DNA of 64,000 bases from Bradyrhizobium sp. AZCC 2262. Lineage in GTDB: Bacteria > Pseudomonadota > Alphaproteobacteria > Rhizobiales > Xanthobacteraceae. The stretch spans positions 7,688,001 to 7,752,000 of the forward strand of contig NZ_JAZHRT010000001.1 in the NCBI RefSeq assembly GCF_036924535.1, read 5' to 3'. The position numbers and the translations under genes were made by a program. Within the stretch, counting starts at the first letter, position 1; every line of letters starts with the position of its first letter. This document shows, one piece after another, positions 35,778-45,127 of this stretch. Below the pieces are notes generated by a model. It was not told the DNA's origin. It was given only the letters and a program-made list of their open reading frames with translations, and ran no database searches.

Positions 35778-36584
35778 CTATTTCGCAAACGAGCGCGACG
35801 GCGCGAGGTGCAGCGCGAACGCATCGACCTTGTCGCTGGCGCGCGGATAGATCTCGCTCACGATCGGATCGTGGCCGGGGATGAAACGGTCGGGATGACC
35901 GGCAAGCCGCTCGACGATCTCCCAGCCCTGCGCCATGTCGCCGACATTGTAGACGATCGGAAACGGGCTGCGCTTCTGGAGGTTCGCATAGTAATGCGCC
36001 GCGTCCGACGCCAGCACCACCGGCCCGCGCGCGGTTTCCACGCGCACCACCTGCAACCCGTCGGAATGGCCGCCGACGCGATGCACCGTCACGCCGGGCG
36101 CGACCTCGCCATCGCCGGAATGAAAGGTGACGCGCTCGCCATAGACATGACGCACCATTGTCGTGACGTGCTCGACCGAAAACGGATGCCGCAGCATGCC
36201 GTTGCACATGCAGCGCCCTGTCGCGTAGCTCATCTCGCGGTCCTGCAGATGAAACCGCGCGTTCGGGAAGCGATCGAGATTTCCGGCGTGGTCGTAATGC
36301 AGATGGGTAACGATCACGTCGCGGAGGGAATCGGCCGCGACACCAAAATTCGCCAGCGCGTCGACCGGATTGAGCGTGAGCTTGCGCGAGCGCGTCTTCG
36401 CCTCTTCGGCATTGAAGCCGGTATCGACCAGGATGTCGCAGCCGCCGCCTCGGATCAGCCAGACGAAATAATCCAGGTCCTGCGCCGTGGTCTCGTGCGG
36501 ATCGGGGATCAGAAAATTCAAATGGGGGGTGCGCGGCGACATCGTCGCATAGCGCAGCGCGTAGATTTCGTAGGCATTTCCCAT
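35778..36584 (-). CDS. Metallo-beta-lactamase-fold hydrolase, N-acyl homoserine lactonase type
   Basis: A 268-residue MBL-fold enzyme with a complete binuclear site: THLHYDHAGN (HxHxDH), the His in VGGHSDG, the Asp in LASDAAHYY, and the C-terminal His in IPGHDP. The N-terminal MGNAYEIYALRYAT and the insertion rich in Cys/Met (GRCMCNGMLRHPF) are features of the AiiA/AttM-like lactonase branch, which opens lactone rings, including quorum-sensing signals; other substrates are possible. I chose ATG 36584; GTG 36593 is the alternative. It leads an operon with the dehydrogenase and RidA. A perfect CRP-type site lies 118 bases upstream. Confidence 0.88.
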   Translation of the reverse strand: MGNAYEIYALRYATMSPRTPHLNFLIPDPHETTAQDLDYFVWLIRGGGCDILVDTGFNAEEAKTRSRKLTLNPVDALANFGVAADSLRDVIVTHLHYDHAGNLDRFPNARFHLQDREMSYATGRCMCNGMLRHPFSVEHVTTMVRHVYGERVTFHSGDGEVAPGVTVHRVGGHSDGLQVVRVETARGPVVLASDAAHYYANLQKRSPFPIVYNVGDMAQGWEIVERLAGHPDRFIPGHDPIVSEIYPRASDKVDAFALHLAPSRSFAK

Positions 36585-37102
36585 CGGTGTCACTTTTTTC
36601 TTTGGATGTTTGGATTGGCCGATCCCGGCAACAAGCCATTGTCATCCGCAAAGGTCAAACCCCGGAAGGCGAATGACAGCCGCGCGACAGGGCGCAAGCT
36701 ATGTGAGACGGATCACATTACCGCCGGTTGTTGTGCCCCGCGAAAGCGGATGACGCGATATCAGCGCGGCAGCGATGGAACAGGCCTACCACTTTCGCGC
36801 GATATGACTGTCATGTCGGGACGCGAAGCCGGGTGCATGCGCGAAAGCATTGTCGGCTGACCAGGAACCGTTTGCGCCGACCAATTGCAAGCTGTGGTTC
36901 TGCGATCACAGAACGCTTTTATTCCGTTCATTCGCCCAGTCCCTGTCGCGGTTAATTGTCGCAATTAGTGACGATATCGCAAGCGGTTGACGGGCTGCGG
37001 GCGCGGTTTGATAATGCCGAAACCGTAGAGTAAGGTCGCCGCGGCGCGAGCCGGCATCGGCGCCATTTTGGCTGGACTGCCGTGATCTGGACTGCCGTCA
37101 TT
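36585..37102. other. Intergenic region between lactonase-like and caspase-like genes
   Basis: About 520 bases between two divergent transcription units. No gene or RNA seen. It contains the CRP-type site at 36702-36717 and the upstream regions of both genes. Confidence 0.5.
36702..36717. promoter_or_regulatory. CRP-type site, perfect TGTGA-N6-TCACA
   Basis: TGTGA GACGGA TCACA is an exact match to the CRP half-site pair. It lies 118 bases before the lactonase-like start (minus strand) and 386 bases before the caspase-like start (plus strand). The window encodes a regulator with CRP recognition residues. Confidence 0.6.
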
Positions 37103-38577
37103 ATGAAAATCCGCCTCGCATTGCTCCTCACATTGTTATTTTCAGTCGCGTCGGTAGCCCCGTCGTTCGCAGCCGGTGAGCGCTATGCGCTGGTCATCGG
37201 CAACGCGAAATATCCGGACGCCGAGGCGCCGCTGAAGGAGCCGATCAACGATGCGCGCGACATCGCCGAAGAGCTCAAGCGCAACGGTTTCAATGTCGAT
37301 ATCGGCGAGAACCTGACCGGCGAGCAGATGCGCCGCGCCTTCGAGCGCCTGTACGGCAAGATCAAGCCGGGCTCGGTGGCGCTGATCTTCTTCTCCGGCT
37401 TTGGCGTGCAATCGAGCCGCCAGAGCTACATGATCCCTGTCGATGCCCAGATCTGGACCGAGCCGGACGTCCGCGCCGTGACGGTTTCAGCCTCGAGACC
37501 GTGCTGGGGGAAATCAACAGCCGCGGCGCCGGCGTCAAGATCGCGCTGATCGATGCCTCCAGGCGCAATCCGTTCGAGCGCCGGTTCCGCAGCTTTTCAG
37601 CCGGCCTTGCCCCGGTGATTGCGCCGAACGGCACGCTGGTGATGTATTCGGCCGCGCTCTCGTCCGTCGTTTCCGACAATGGCAGCGACCGCAGCCTGTT
37701 CGTAAGAGAGCTGCTGAAGGAAATGCGCACGCCCGATTTGATGGCCGAGGAAACGCTCAATCGCACCCGTGTCGGCGTGACCCGCGCCTCGCGCCAGGAA
37801 CAGGTGCCGTGGATTTCGTCGTCGCTGGCCGAAGATTTCTCCTTCATCCCCAGCGGCTCAGGTCCGCGGCCGGCGAGCCAGCCTTCGACTTCGGTGGCCA
37901 CGGCGCCTGCAGCGCCACCCGCTCCTGCTCCCGCACCGCCGCCGCCGTCCCCGCCGGTGGCAGCACCGGCACCTCCGCCTCCGCCGCCCGCGGTGCAAAA
38001 ACCGGTTGAAGCCGCGATTCCTCCGCCGGCGCCACCGGCCAAGCCGGCCGAGGGCCCCAGCCCGACCGTGCCCGCGCTTGCCGACGACCCGACCATCAAG
38101 AGCCTGAACGACAAGCTCAAGGACAATCCGGACGATGCGGCGGCGCTGTACCGGCGCGGGCAGGTCTATGCGAGCAAGGGCGCCTACGAACTCGCCATCA
38201 AGGACTTCAACAATTCGCTGCGGCTGAACCCGAAGGATGTGGAAGCCTTCAACAACCGCTGCTGGGCGCGCACGGTGATCGGCGACCTGCAGGCGGCCCT
38301 GAAGGATTGCAACGAGGCGTTGCGGCTGCGACCGAATTTCGTCGACGCGCTGGACAGCCGCGGCCTCGTCAACCTGAAGAGCGGCCAGAACAAGAATGCA
38401 ATTGCTGATTTCGACGCCGCCCTCAAGATCAACCCGAGATTGACGTCGTCGCTCTACGGTCGCGGCCTTGCCAAGAAACGCAACGGCTCGATTCCGGAAG
38501 GCGACCTGGATATCAACAATGCGAAGGCGATGGACCCCAATATCGTCAAGGAATTCGCCGATTACGGGGTGCAGTAA
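37103..38577 (+). pseudogene. Frameshifted caspase-like pseudopeptidase with TPR repeats
   Basis: A secreted or periplasmic protein broken by a frameshift. Frame 1 (37103-37549) has a signal peptide (LALLLTLLFSVASVAPSFA) and a peptidase C14 domain start (YALVIGNAKYPDAEAPL). At 37471-37477 CGCGCCGT stands where the paralogue predicts CGCCGT, two extra bases. Frame 2 then continues with the rest of the domain, a Pro/Ala-rich linker (about residues 260-320) and at least three TPR repeats up to 38577. The catalytic His position is Phe (FFSGFG, F100) and the catalytic Cys is Ser (IDASRRN), so even an intact product would lack protease activity. The paralogue at 57918 has similar changes. A real frameshift and a sequencing error cannot be told apart here. 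Confidence 0.85.
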
Positions 38578-38723
38578 CGATTTTTTGGATGAAGGCTGGC
38601 GGCACCTCGAACCCTTGTGGCTGGCGTCCAGACTAAAGGAAAGCAGCCGGCCGCATCCAGGGTCCGGCAGCTCATTTGGATGACGTTGGAACCACGCGGG
38701 AAGCCCGCAGGAGGGGACAGGCA

Positions 38724-39401
38724 ATGGCAACTATCTCGGCAGCGAAACCCTTTACCGCAATCGTCTCGGTTGCGACGCTCGGCGCCGCAATTTGCTTCAG
38801 TGCGGGAACCGCCCTGGCCCAGGACAAGAACGTCACCGAGGATCAGATCGTCCGCGCGCTGGTGCCCGAAAAGAAGCCGCTGACCCGCGGCCTTTCGACC
38901 GGCCCGCAGACCACCGTCGACCCGGCAGCCGCCGCCGCGGAGGGCAAGTTCGTCCAGAAGATCCGCGGCCGCTCCACGCGTTCGCTTTCGAGCGCCGAAC
39001 GCGAGGAGATCGCCGCCATCGTCAAGGACAAGCCGAAGATCGATCTGGAGATCAACTTCGACTACAATTCGGCCGATATCAGCGCGAAGTCGCTGCCGTC
39101 GGTTCAGGCGCTCGGCCGCGCGCTCACCAACAATGATCTCAAAGGCTCGACCTTCGTGGTCGCGGGCCATACCGATGCGGCCGGCGGCGATGCCTATAAC
39201 CAGGACCTCTCCGAGCGCCGCGCGGACGCGATCAAGCGCTATCTCGTCGACAAATATGGCATCAACGGCACCGATCTCGTCACCGTCGGATATGGCAAGA
39301 GCAAGCTCAAGGATCCGAGCCAGCCGATGGCGGAAGTGAACCGCCGCGTCCAGGTCGTGAATATGGAAAACAAGACCACAGCGTCCAACGCAGCCAAATA
39401 A
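38724..39401 (+). CDS. OmpA-family peptidoglycan-binding protein
   Basis: A 225-residue exported protein. ATG 38724 has GGAGGGG ahead. A signal peptide ends at ALAQ near residue 33. The middle (residues 35-105) is charged and unstructured. The C-terminal OmpA domain carries LEINFDYNSADISAKSLPSV and VVAGHTDAAGGDAYNQDLSE plus the RRADAIKRYLV helix, the segment that binds diaminopimelate of peptidoglycan. There is no beta-barrel and no lipobox, so it is a soluble periplasmic anchor. It follows the caspase-like/TPR gene by about 145 bases in the same direction, so the two might be transcribed together. A strong terminator follows. Confidence 0.93.
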   Translation: MATISAAKPFTAIVSVATLGAAICFSAGTALAQDKNVTEDQIVRALVPEKKPLTRGLSTGPQTTVDPAAAAAEGKFVQKIRGRSTRSLSSAEREEIAAIVKDKPKIDLEINFDYNSADISAKSLPSVQALGRALTNNDLKGSTFVVAGHTDAAGGDAYNQDLSERRADAIKRYLVDKYGINGTDLVTVGYGKSKLKDPSQPMAEVNRRVQVVNMENKTTASNAAK

Positions 39402-39446
39402 GGCGTGCAAGTAAGGGCGTGGCGCCGATCATTATTTTCCGGCTAC

Positions 39447-39485
39447 AATACGTCCCGCAGCCCCCGTGCGGGACGTATTCGTTTT
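39447..39485 (+). terminator. Rho-independent terminator after the OmpA-like gene
   Basis: AATACGTCCCGCA (39447-39459) pairs with TGCGGGACGTATT (39467-39479), a 13-bp perfect stem with a 7-nt loop, followed by CGTTTTG. Confidence 0.88.
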
Positions 39486-39559
39486 GGGCTCCATTGCAGG
39501 CCTTCGGCCGGCCTGATGCGCCCTGTTTGATTTGACTTCCAGTCTGGATTGATCCGGCG

Positions 39560-40483
39560 ATGAAACTCTCCGAATATCTCAAACCTGCGCTCGGAGTGGC
39601 CTTCGTTGCCGTTCTGGCCGTCGGCTATTACTGGTTCGAGCACCGTCCGCACGCAGAAGAAAAAGACACGCCGGGCCAGGCGCTGGTGATCGTGACCAAA
39701 TCCACCAATGCCTGCTTCTCCGACATGGTCCGGGTCACCGGCTTCATCGTGCCGCGCCGCGAGGCCCAGGTCGGCGTCGATCAGGAAGGCTCCAGGGTCA
39801 CCGATCTGTTCGTCAAGGAAGGCGATACGGTCACCGAAAATCAGGAACTCGCGCGCCTTACCGCGCCGCCGCAGCAGCCCGGCGCTCCGGGCGGCCGACA
39901 GGGGCCGATCTCGCTGCGCGCCCCCGCGGCCGGTCTCGTCACCGAGGTCAGGACCGCGGTGGGCGCCCCCGCCTCGCCGCAGGCAGGCCCGATGTTCCGC
40001 ATTTCCGTCAACAATGAAATCGAGCTCGAAGCCGAGGTGCCGAGCGTGCATCTGCTCAAGCTCAATCCGGGTGCCACGGTGCGCATCAGCCGTGACGACG
40101 CGCCGGATGTTGTCGGCAAGGTCCGGCAGATCTCGCCGCAGATCGACCGCACCACCCAGCTCGGCAAGGTCCGGATTTCGCTGAACAACAATCCGTCGCT
40201 CAAGGTCGGCATGTTCGCCCGCGCCAATATCGACGCCAAGCGCTCCTGCGGCGTCGCCGTCCCGCGCACCGCCATCGACCGCCTGACCCTGCAGGTCGTG
40301 AAAGGCAACACCATCGAGACGCGAAGAGTGCGCGTCGGCCTGACCTCCGAAACCTCCACCGAAATTCTTGAAGGCCTCGACGTCGGCGAAACCGTCGTGG
40401 CCGATGCTGGCACCTCGCTGCATGACGGCGACCAGATCAAGATCATGTTCGCCGACGAACTCGAGCGCACGCGGGCACGCTAA
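39560..40483 (+). CDS. RND efflux periplasmic adaptor (HlyD/MFP family)
   Basis: A 307-residue membrane-fusion protein anchored by one N-terminal membrane helix (LGVAFVAVLAVGYYWF). It has the lipoyl/biotinyl-like halves (VTDLFVKEGDTVTENQELAR and ISLRAPAAGLVTEVR), a short hairpin with a Pro/Gly-rich loop, then beta-barrel and membrane-proximal domains (GMFARANIDAKRSCGVAVP). It links the inner-membrane RND pump to an outer-membrane channel, which is not encoded here. Its stop overlaps the pump start by one base (TAATG). A paralogue at 56354 shares the Cys and SCGV segments. Confidence 0.93.
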   Translation: MKLSEYLKPALGVAFVAVLAVGYYWFEHRPHAEEKDTPGQALVIVTKSTNACFSDMVRVTGFIVPRREAQVGVDQEGSRVTDLFVKEGDTVTENQELARLTAPPQQPGAPGGRQGPISLRAPAAGLVTEVRTAVGAPASPQAGPMFRISVNNEIELEAEVPSVHLLKLNPGATVRISRDDAPDVVGKVRQISPQIDRTTQLGKVRISLNNNPSLKVGMFARANIDAKRSCGVAVPRTAIDRLTLQVVKGNTIETRRVRVGLTSETSTEILEGLDVGETVVADAGTSLHDGDQIKIMFADELERTRAR

Positions 40484-43400
40484 TGGCTTTGAATATCTCG
40501 GCATGGTCGATCCGGAACCCGCTGCCTTCGGTCGTTTTTTCGATCATTCTTTTGGTGCTGGGCTGGGTCAGCTTCGGCAAGCTCGCGGTGACCCGGCTGC
40601 CGAGTGCCGACATCCCCGTGATTTCGGTCGCTGTCGCGCAATTCGGCGCCGCTCCTGCGGAACTCGAATCGCAGGTTACCAAGACCATCGAGGACGGCGT
40701 GTCCGGCGTCGAGGGCGTTCGGCATATTTCGTCGTCGATCACCGACGGTCTGTCGGTGACCACGATCCAGTTTGCGTTGGAGACCAACACCGATCGCGCG
40801 CTCAATGACGTCAAGGACGCTGTCACCCGCGTCCGCTCCAACCTGCCGCAAAACGTCAACGAACCGCTGATCCAGCGCGTCGACGTGATCGGCCTGCCGA
40901 TCGTCACCTACGCTGCGATCTCGCCCGGCAAGACCCCGGAGCAGCTTTCCTATTTCGTCGACGACGTCGTCAAACGCGCGCTGCAGGGCGTGCGTGGCGT
41001 GGCGCAGGTCGAGCGCATCGGCGGTGTCGAGCGCGAGATTCTTGTCTCGCTCGATCCCGACCGGCTGCAGGCCGCGGGGCTTACCGCCGTCAATGTCAGC
41101 CAGATCCTGCGCGGCACCAATGTCGACCTCGCCGGCGGCCGCGCCGAAATCGGCAAGAACGACCAGGCGATCCGCACGCTCGCCGGCGCCAAGACGCTGA
41201 ACGAACTCGCCGGCACCATGATTCCGCTGTTCGGCGGCGGCGAAGTGCGGCTCGACGATCTCGGCACCGTCACCGACACCATTGCCGATCGCCGGACCTT
41301 TGCCCGTTTCAACGGTGAACCCGTGGTGGCGCTCGGCATCAAGCGCTCCAAGGGCGCCAGCGACGTGAAGGTGGCCGAGGCCGTGGAGAAGCGCATTGAC
41401 GCGCTGAAGGCCGCCTACCCCGATGTCGACTTGAAGCTGATCGACACCTCGGTCGAATTCACCAAGGGCAATTACCATGCCGCGATCTCGACACTGTTCG
41501 AAGGTGCGATCCTCGCGGTCGTCGTCGTCTTGCTGTTTTTGCGCGACATTCGCGCAACCATCATCGCCGCGATCTCGCTGCCGCTGTCGATCTTCCCGGC
41601 GTTCTGGGCGATGGACCTGCTCGGCTTCTCGCTGAACCTGGTCTCCTTCCTCGCCATCACGCTGTCGACCGGTATTCTGGTCGACGACGCCATCGTCGAG
41701 ATCGAGAACATCGTGCGCCACATGCGCATGGGCAAGTCGCCCTACCGCGCGGCGCTCGAAGCGGCGGACGAAATCGGCCTCGCCGTGATCGCGATTTCGC
41801 TGACGATCATCGCGATCTTTGCGCCGGCCAGCTTCATGTCGGGGATCGCCGGGCAGTTCTTCAAGCAGTTCGGCATCACGGTGTCGGTGCAGGTGTTCTT
41901 CTCGCTGCTTGCCGCGCGCTTCGTCACGCCGGTGCTGGCGGCCTACTTCCTGAAGGATCATCCGCACGAGGATCCGCCGCCCGGGCGCATCCTGCAGGGC
42001 TACACCAAGCTCGTGACCTGGTCGGTGCATCACTACTTCATCACGGTATTGATCGGCTTCGGCGTCTTCGCCGCATCGATCTGGAGCATCACGCTGCTGC
42101 CGCAAGGCTTCCTGCCCGCGCAGGACACCGCGCGCTCGCTGCTGGCGATGGAATTGCCGCCGGGCTCGCAGCTCGCCTATACCGAGAAGGTGACGGAGGA
42201 AATCGTCGCCCGCCTGCGCAAGCGTCCCGAGGTGAAGAGCATCTTCGTCGATGGCGGCAGGGTGCCGCCGGGAACGCAGGAAGTGCGGCGCGCCGCGCTG
42301 ATCATCAATTACACGCCGAAGGCCGATCGCAAGATCACCCAGCGGCAGCTCGAACTCGAGATCGGCCAGGAACTGGAAAACGTTCCCGACATCCGCTTCT
42401 GGTTCCTCGACGAAAACGGCCTGCGCGCGATTTCGCTGGTCGTGACCGGCGTCGACAGCAATATCGTCAATAACGTCGCCAGCGAGCTGGCGACGCAGAT
42501 GAAGCGGATTCCGATCATCGCCAACGTGATTTCGGAGACCTCGCTCGACCGGCCTGAACTGCGTATCCGGCCGCGGGCCGAGCTCGCGGCGCGGCTCGGC
42601 GTCTCCACCGAGAGCCTGTCGCAGACGATTCGTGTCGCCACCATCGGCGACGTCGGTCCGGCGTTGGCAAAATTCGATGCCGGCGACCGCCAGGTGCCGA
42701 TCCGCGTCCAGCTCGAGGACAATGCGCGCAGCGACCTGCAGATGCTGCAGCAGTTACGGGTGCCGCTCGGCCAGCGCGGCGAACGCGGCGGCGTGCCGCT
42801 GTCGGTTGTCGCCGACATCCAGCTCGATCAGGGCCCGACCAGCATCAACCGCTACGATCGCGAACGGCAGGCGACGGTGGCCGCCGACCTCGTCGGCACC
42901 GCCGCCCTCGGCGATGCGACCAAGAAAATCTACGACCTTCCGGTCATGAAGAGCCTGCCGAAGGGCGTAAAGGTGAGCCCGTCTGGCGACGCCGAAAGTC
43001 TGGCCGAATTGTCAGACGGTTTTGCCACCGCCATTACCGCCGGCCTGATGATGGTCTATGCGGTGCTGGTGCTGCTGTTCGGAACGTTCCTGCAGCCGAT
43101 CACCATCCTGTTCTCGCTGCCGCTCTCGATCGGCGGCGCGATCGTAGCGCTGCTGCTGACCGGCAAGCAGCTCACGACGCCGGTGTGGATCGGCATCTTG
43201 ATGCTGATGGGCATCGTCACCAAGAACGCCATCATGCTGGTGGAGTTCGCGGTGGAAGCGATCCGCGAAGGCAAGAAGCGCGACGAGGCCATCATCGACG
43301 CCGGCATGAAGCGCGCGCGCCCGATCGTGATGACGACGATCGCGATGGCCGCGGGCATGATGCCGTCAGCGCTGGCGATCGGCGCCGGCGGCGAATTCCG

Positions 43401-43644
43401 CTCGCCGATGGCGCTCGCGGTGATCGGCGGCTTGATCTTCTCCACCGTCCTGTCGCTGGTGTTCGTGCCGGCGATGTTCATGGTGATGGACGATCTCGGC
43501 GCCCTGTGCTGGCGCTTAGGCAAGAAGCTGCTGGTATCAAGCGCCGAGACGGAGCACGCCGGCCACGGAACGGATCATCACAACGAGCCGCCCGCCAAGG
43601 GCCCGCCCGCCGTGCCCCCGGTGATGTCACCTGCGGCGAAGTGA
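40483..43644 (+). CDS. RND efflux pump, inner-membrane permease
   Basis: A 1053-residue proton-driven exporter of the HAE-1/AcrB-like group. It begins with a hydrophobic segment around SVVFSIILLVLGWV, then the porter part VTRLPSADIPVISVAV. The twelve-helix core includes SLPLSIFPAFWAMDLLGFSL, STGILVDDAIVEIENIVRH with the Asp pair of the proton relay, and the second half GILMLMGIVTKNAIMLVEFA. The C-terminus is cytoplasmic, His- and Pro-rich (about residues 1020-1053). It overlaps the adaptor gene by one base, so the two are translationally coupled. The substrates cannot be predicted. No outer-membrane channel gene is adjacent. Confidence 0.96.
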   Translation: MALNISAWSIRNPLPSVVFSIILLVLGWVSFGKLAVTRLPSADIPVISVAVAQFGAAPAELESQVTKTIEDGVSGVEGVRHISSSITDGLSVTTIQFALETNTDRALNDVKDAVTRVRSNLPQNVNEPLIQRVDVIGLPIVTYAAISPGKTPEQLSYFVDDVVKRALQGVRGVAQVERIGGVEREILVSLDPDRLQAAGLTAVNVSQILRGTNVDLAGGRAEIGKNDQAIRTLAGAKTLNELAGTMIPLFGGGEVRLDDLGTVTDTIADRRTFARFNGEPVVALGIKRSKGASDVKVAEAVEKRIDALKAAYPDVDLKLIDTSVEFTKGNYHAAISTLFEGAILAVVVVLLFLRDIRATIIAAISLPLSIFPAFWAMDLLGFSLNLVSFLAITLSTGILVDDAIVEIENIVRHMRMGKSPYRAALEAADEIGLAVIAISLTIIAIFAPASFMSGIAGQFFKQFGITVSVQVFFSLLAARFVTPVLAAYFLKDHPHEDPPPGRILQGYTKLVTWSVHHYFITVLIGFGVFAASIWSITLLPQGFLPAQDTARSLLAMELPPGSQLAYTEKVTEEIVARLRKRPEVKSIFVDGGRVPPGTQEVRRAALIINYTPKADRKITQRQLELEIGQELENVPDIRFWFLDENGLRAISLVVTGVDSNIVNNVASELATQMKRIPIIANVISETSLDRPELRIRPRAELAARLGVSTESLSQTIRVATIGDVGPALAKFDAGDRQVPIRVQLEDNARSDLQMLQQLRVPLGQRGERGGVPLSVVADIQLDQGPTSINRYDRERQATVAADLVGTAALGDATKKIYDLPVMKSLPKGVKVSPSGDAESLAELSDGFATAITAGLMMVYAVLVLLFGTFLQPITILFSLPLSIGGAIVALLLTGKQLTTPVWIGILMLMGIVTKNAIMLVEFAVEAIREGKKRDEAIIDAGMKRARPIVMTTIAMAAGMMPSALAIGAGGEFRSPMALAVIGGLIFSTVLSLVFVPAMFMVMDDLGALCWRLGKKLLVSSAETEHAGHGTDHHNEPPAKGPPAVPPVMSPAAK

Positions 43645-43677
43645 CGAAGACCGCATGGTTGCCTCAAGCGATTCCCG

Positions 43678-43962
43678 CTATCGATCGCTTTTCCATGCTC
43701 TCCGGGACGTGTGTCGGATATGCAAGATTTCTACCGCGTCGCGTACGCGATAGAAAATTTTGTAGGGGTAACGGACGACAAACAGCACCCGCACACCGGG
43801 ATCGTCCGTCTCATAACCACTGAGCGGATGGTCTTTAAGCTTTGCGACCGTTTCGCGAATGCTTGCCGCAACGTTCATGGCGCCGTTAGGGGAACGCTCT
43901 CTCAAATATTCGAGTATTCGTTCACGGTCGGAGAACGCCGCGGGCGTATAGCGTACCCTCAT
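43678..43962 (-). CDS. ParE/RelE-superfamily toxin
   Basis: A 94-residue basic protein. It fits the ParE-type toxin fold: an N-terminal strand and helices (VRYTPAAFSDRERILEYLRE), a middle segment KLKDHPLSGYETDDPGVR, then the strands VRYPYKIFYRVRDAVEILHI and the end RHTSRR. ParE toxins act on DNA gyrase, RelE toxins cut ribosome-bound mRNA; the ParE branch looks more likely. The ATG overlaps the antitoxin stop by four bases. It is convergent with the RND gene, only 33 bases away. Confidence 0.88.
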   Translation of the reverse strand: MRVRYTPAAFSDRERILEYLRERSPNGAMNVAASIRETVAKLKDHPLSGYETDDPGVRVLFVVRYPYKIFYRVRDAVEILHIRHTSRRAWKSDR

Positions 43963-44186
43963 CCTTCGTGGCGCTTGTCGGCTTCTGCAATCAGTTCATC
44001 CGACACGAACTCCCCGCGATCCGCCTCGGCCAATCCCTTCCCGACAGCTGCCCGCTCGTCGTCTGACATTGTGTAGACGCCCGTCCGGCGCGCCTCGATT
44101 TCGCGGGCATACTCGGCAAGCTCCTCCTGGTCCTCCAGGGGCCAGTTCTCGGCATGCTCGATCATTTCTTTGAGGATCCTGTTCAT
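43959..44186 (-). CDS. Antitoxin partner of the ParE-type toxin
   Basis: A 75-residue acidic protein with a helical N-terminus (ILKEMIEHAENWPLEDQEEL) and a flexible, charged C-terminus (EADRGEFVSDELIAEADKRH) that would wrap around the toxin. It is encoded first and overlaps the toxin gene by 4 bases, the usual type II arrangement. The N-terminal part probably forms the dimer and DNA-binding domain that represses the operon. Family name not certain. Confidence 0.82.
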   Translation of the reverse strand: MNRILKEMIEHAENWPLEDQEELAEYAREIEARRTGVYTMSDDERAAVGKGLAEADRGEFVSDELIAEADKRHEG

Positions 44187-44231
44187 ACGATCACTTTACC
44201 ACGGCAGGCGGTGCCTGACGATGGAAGTAAC

Positions 44232-44906
44232 TTAATCGTTCCTCGCCACTGCCGTCAGCTTGGTCATGTTCTGCAGCAATATCCTTCCGCGCTGCAGGTC
44301 CAAAATGCCGTCCTTGCGCCAGAGCTGCAGTTGACGGTTGACGCTTTCGCGGGCGGCGCCGACGAAGACGCCGAGTTGCTCCTGCGAGATATGCACTTCG
44401 GAACCAAAATCGGAGGCGAGCGCGCAAAGCCTTCGCGCCAGGCGAACCGGTAGCGGCTGCAGCACCGATTCTTCCATCCGCTCGCTCTGCCAGCGGATGC
44501 GCTGGCACAGCAGCATCATGATCTTGATCGCGACCTTCGGCTCGCGCTCGAGGAAGGCGAGGAAATCCTCGCGCCGCAGCACGAACAGTTCCGACGGCTC
44601 GCCGGCGGTGGCGTCCGCGGTGCGGCTCTGGCCGTCGAGCACGGCGACCTCGCCGAACAGATCGCCCGGGCCCATGAAATTCAGCGTCAGTCGGCTGCCG
44701 TCGGAAGCGCCGGTCTCGATCCTGATCTGGCCGCGCCGGACCCCGTACAGGGCATCGCCGGCATCGCCCTTCTGGAACAGCATTTCGCCGAGACCGAGCT
44801 GCTCCGTGTGGCAAAGGCCGGAGATGCGCTGCAATTCGTCGGCGCCCAGATCCGCGAACATCGGGTTCATTTTCAGAATGACCGCAAATTCGGCCTGTTT
44901 GCTCAT
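44232..44906 (-). CDS. CRP/FNR-family regulator, CRP-like (cAMP-responsive type)
   Basis: A 224-residue regulator. The cyclic-nucleotide pocket has FGEVAVL with E86 and the phosphate contact R95-T96 (CRP has E72, R82, S83), so nucleotide binding looks possible. The four FNR-type iron-sulfur cysteines are absent. The DNA-reading helix AARESVNRQ contains R186-E187-x-V-x-R191, equivalent to CRP Arg180, Glu181 and Arg185, which read TGTGA. ATG 44906 has GGAAGGTAG upstream. Its own promoter contains TGTGT-CATAAG-TCACA, suggesting autoregulation. A class III cyclase gene lies 2.4 kb away. The assignment as a cAMP-responsive regulator is inferred from these residues. Confidence 0.88.
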   Translation of the reverse strand: MSKQAEFAVILKMNPMFADLGADELQRISGLCHTEQLGLGEMLFQKGDAGDALYGVRRGQIRIETGASDGSRLTLNFMGPGDLFGEVAVLDGQSRTADATAGEPSELFVLRREDFLAFLEREPKVAIKIMMLLCQRIRWQSERMEESVLQPLPVRLARRLCALASDFGSEVHISQEQLGVFVGAARESVNRQLQLWRKDGILDLQRGRILLQNMTKLTAVARND

Positions 44907-44975
44907 TGTACTACCTTCCAAAATAAGCTTGGACCCGCCCCCTCAGGCCGTTAGCAAGATTCACACACCAACGAG

Positions 44976-44991
44976 TGTGTCATAAGTCACA
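44976..44991. promoter_or_regulatory. CRP-type site between the regulator and AsmA genes
   Basis: TGTGT CATAAG TCACA differs from TGTGA-N6-TCACA by one base. It overlaps a second dyad ACACAC-N6-GTGTGT (44963-44980). It lies 70 bases before the CRP-like gene (minus) and 137 bases before the AsmA gene (plus). Confidence 0.6.
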
Positions 44992-45127
44992 TAACTTTGC
45001 AGTAGCCCCGGAATATTTTTGGCTTCATTGGGTCCCATCCTCTTTCCGGGATAAGCTCGCCTGACCGGTTGCGCGTGCGTATCGCGCTACCGAAATAAGT
45101 GCCGTTTGCGCGGTCTGGAATGTCGAT

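Noticed and set aside
40480..42105. 541-codon antisense frame opposite the RND pump
   Set aside because: Shadow frame caused by third-position GC bias; no family motifs.
43678..44186. Part of the RND efflux operon
   Set aside because: The toxin-antitoxin pair runs on the opposite strand and converges with the pump gene.
44232..44906. Annotation as an oxygen sensor of the FNR type
   Set aside because: The N-terminal cluster cysteines are missing, while the cAMP-contact residues are present.
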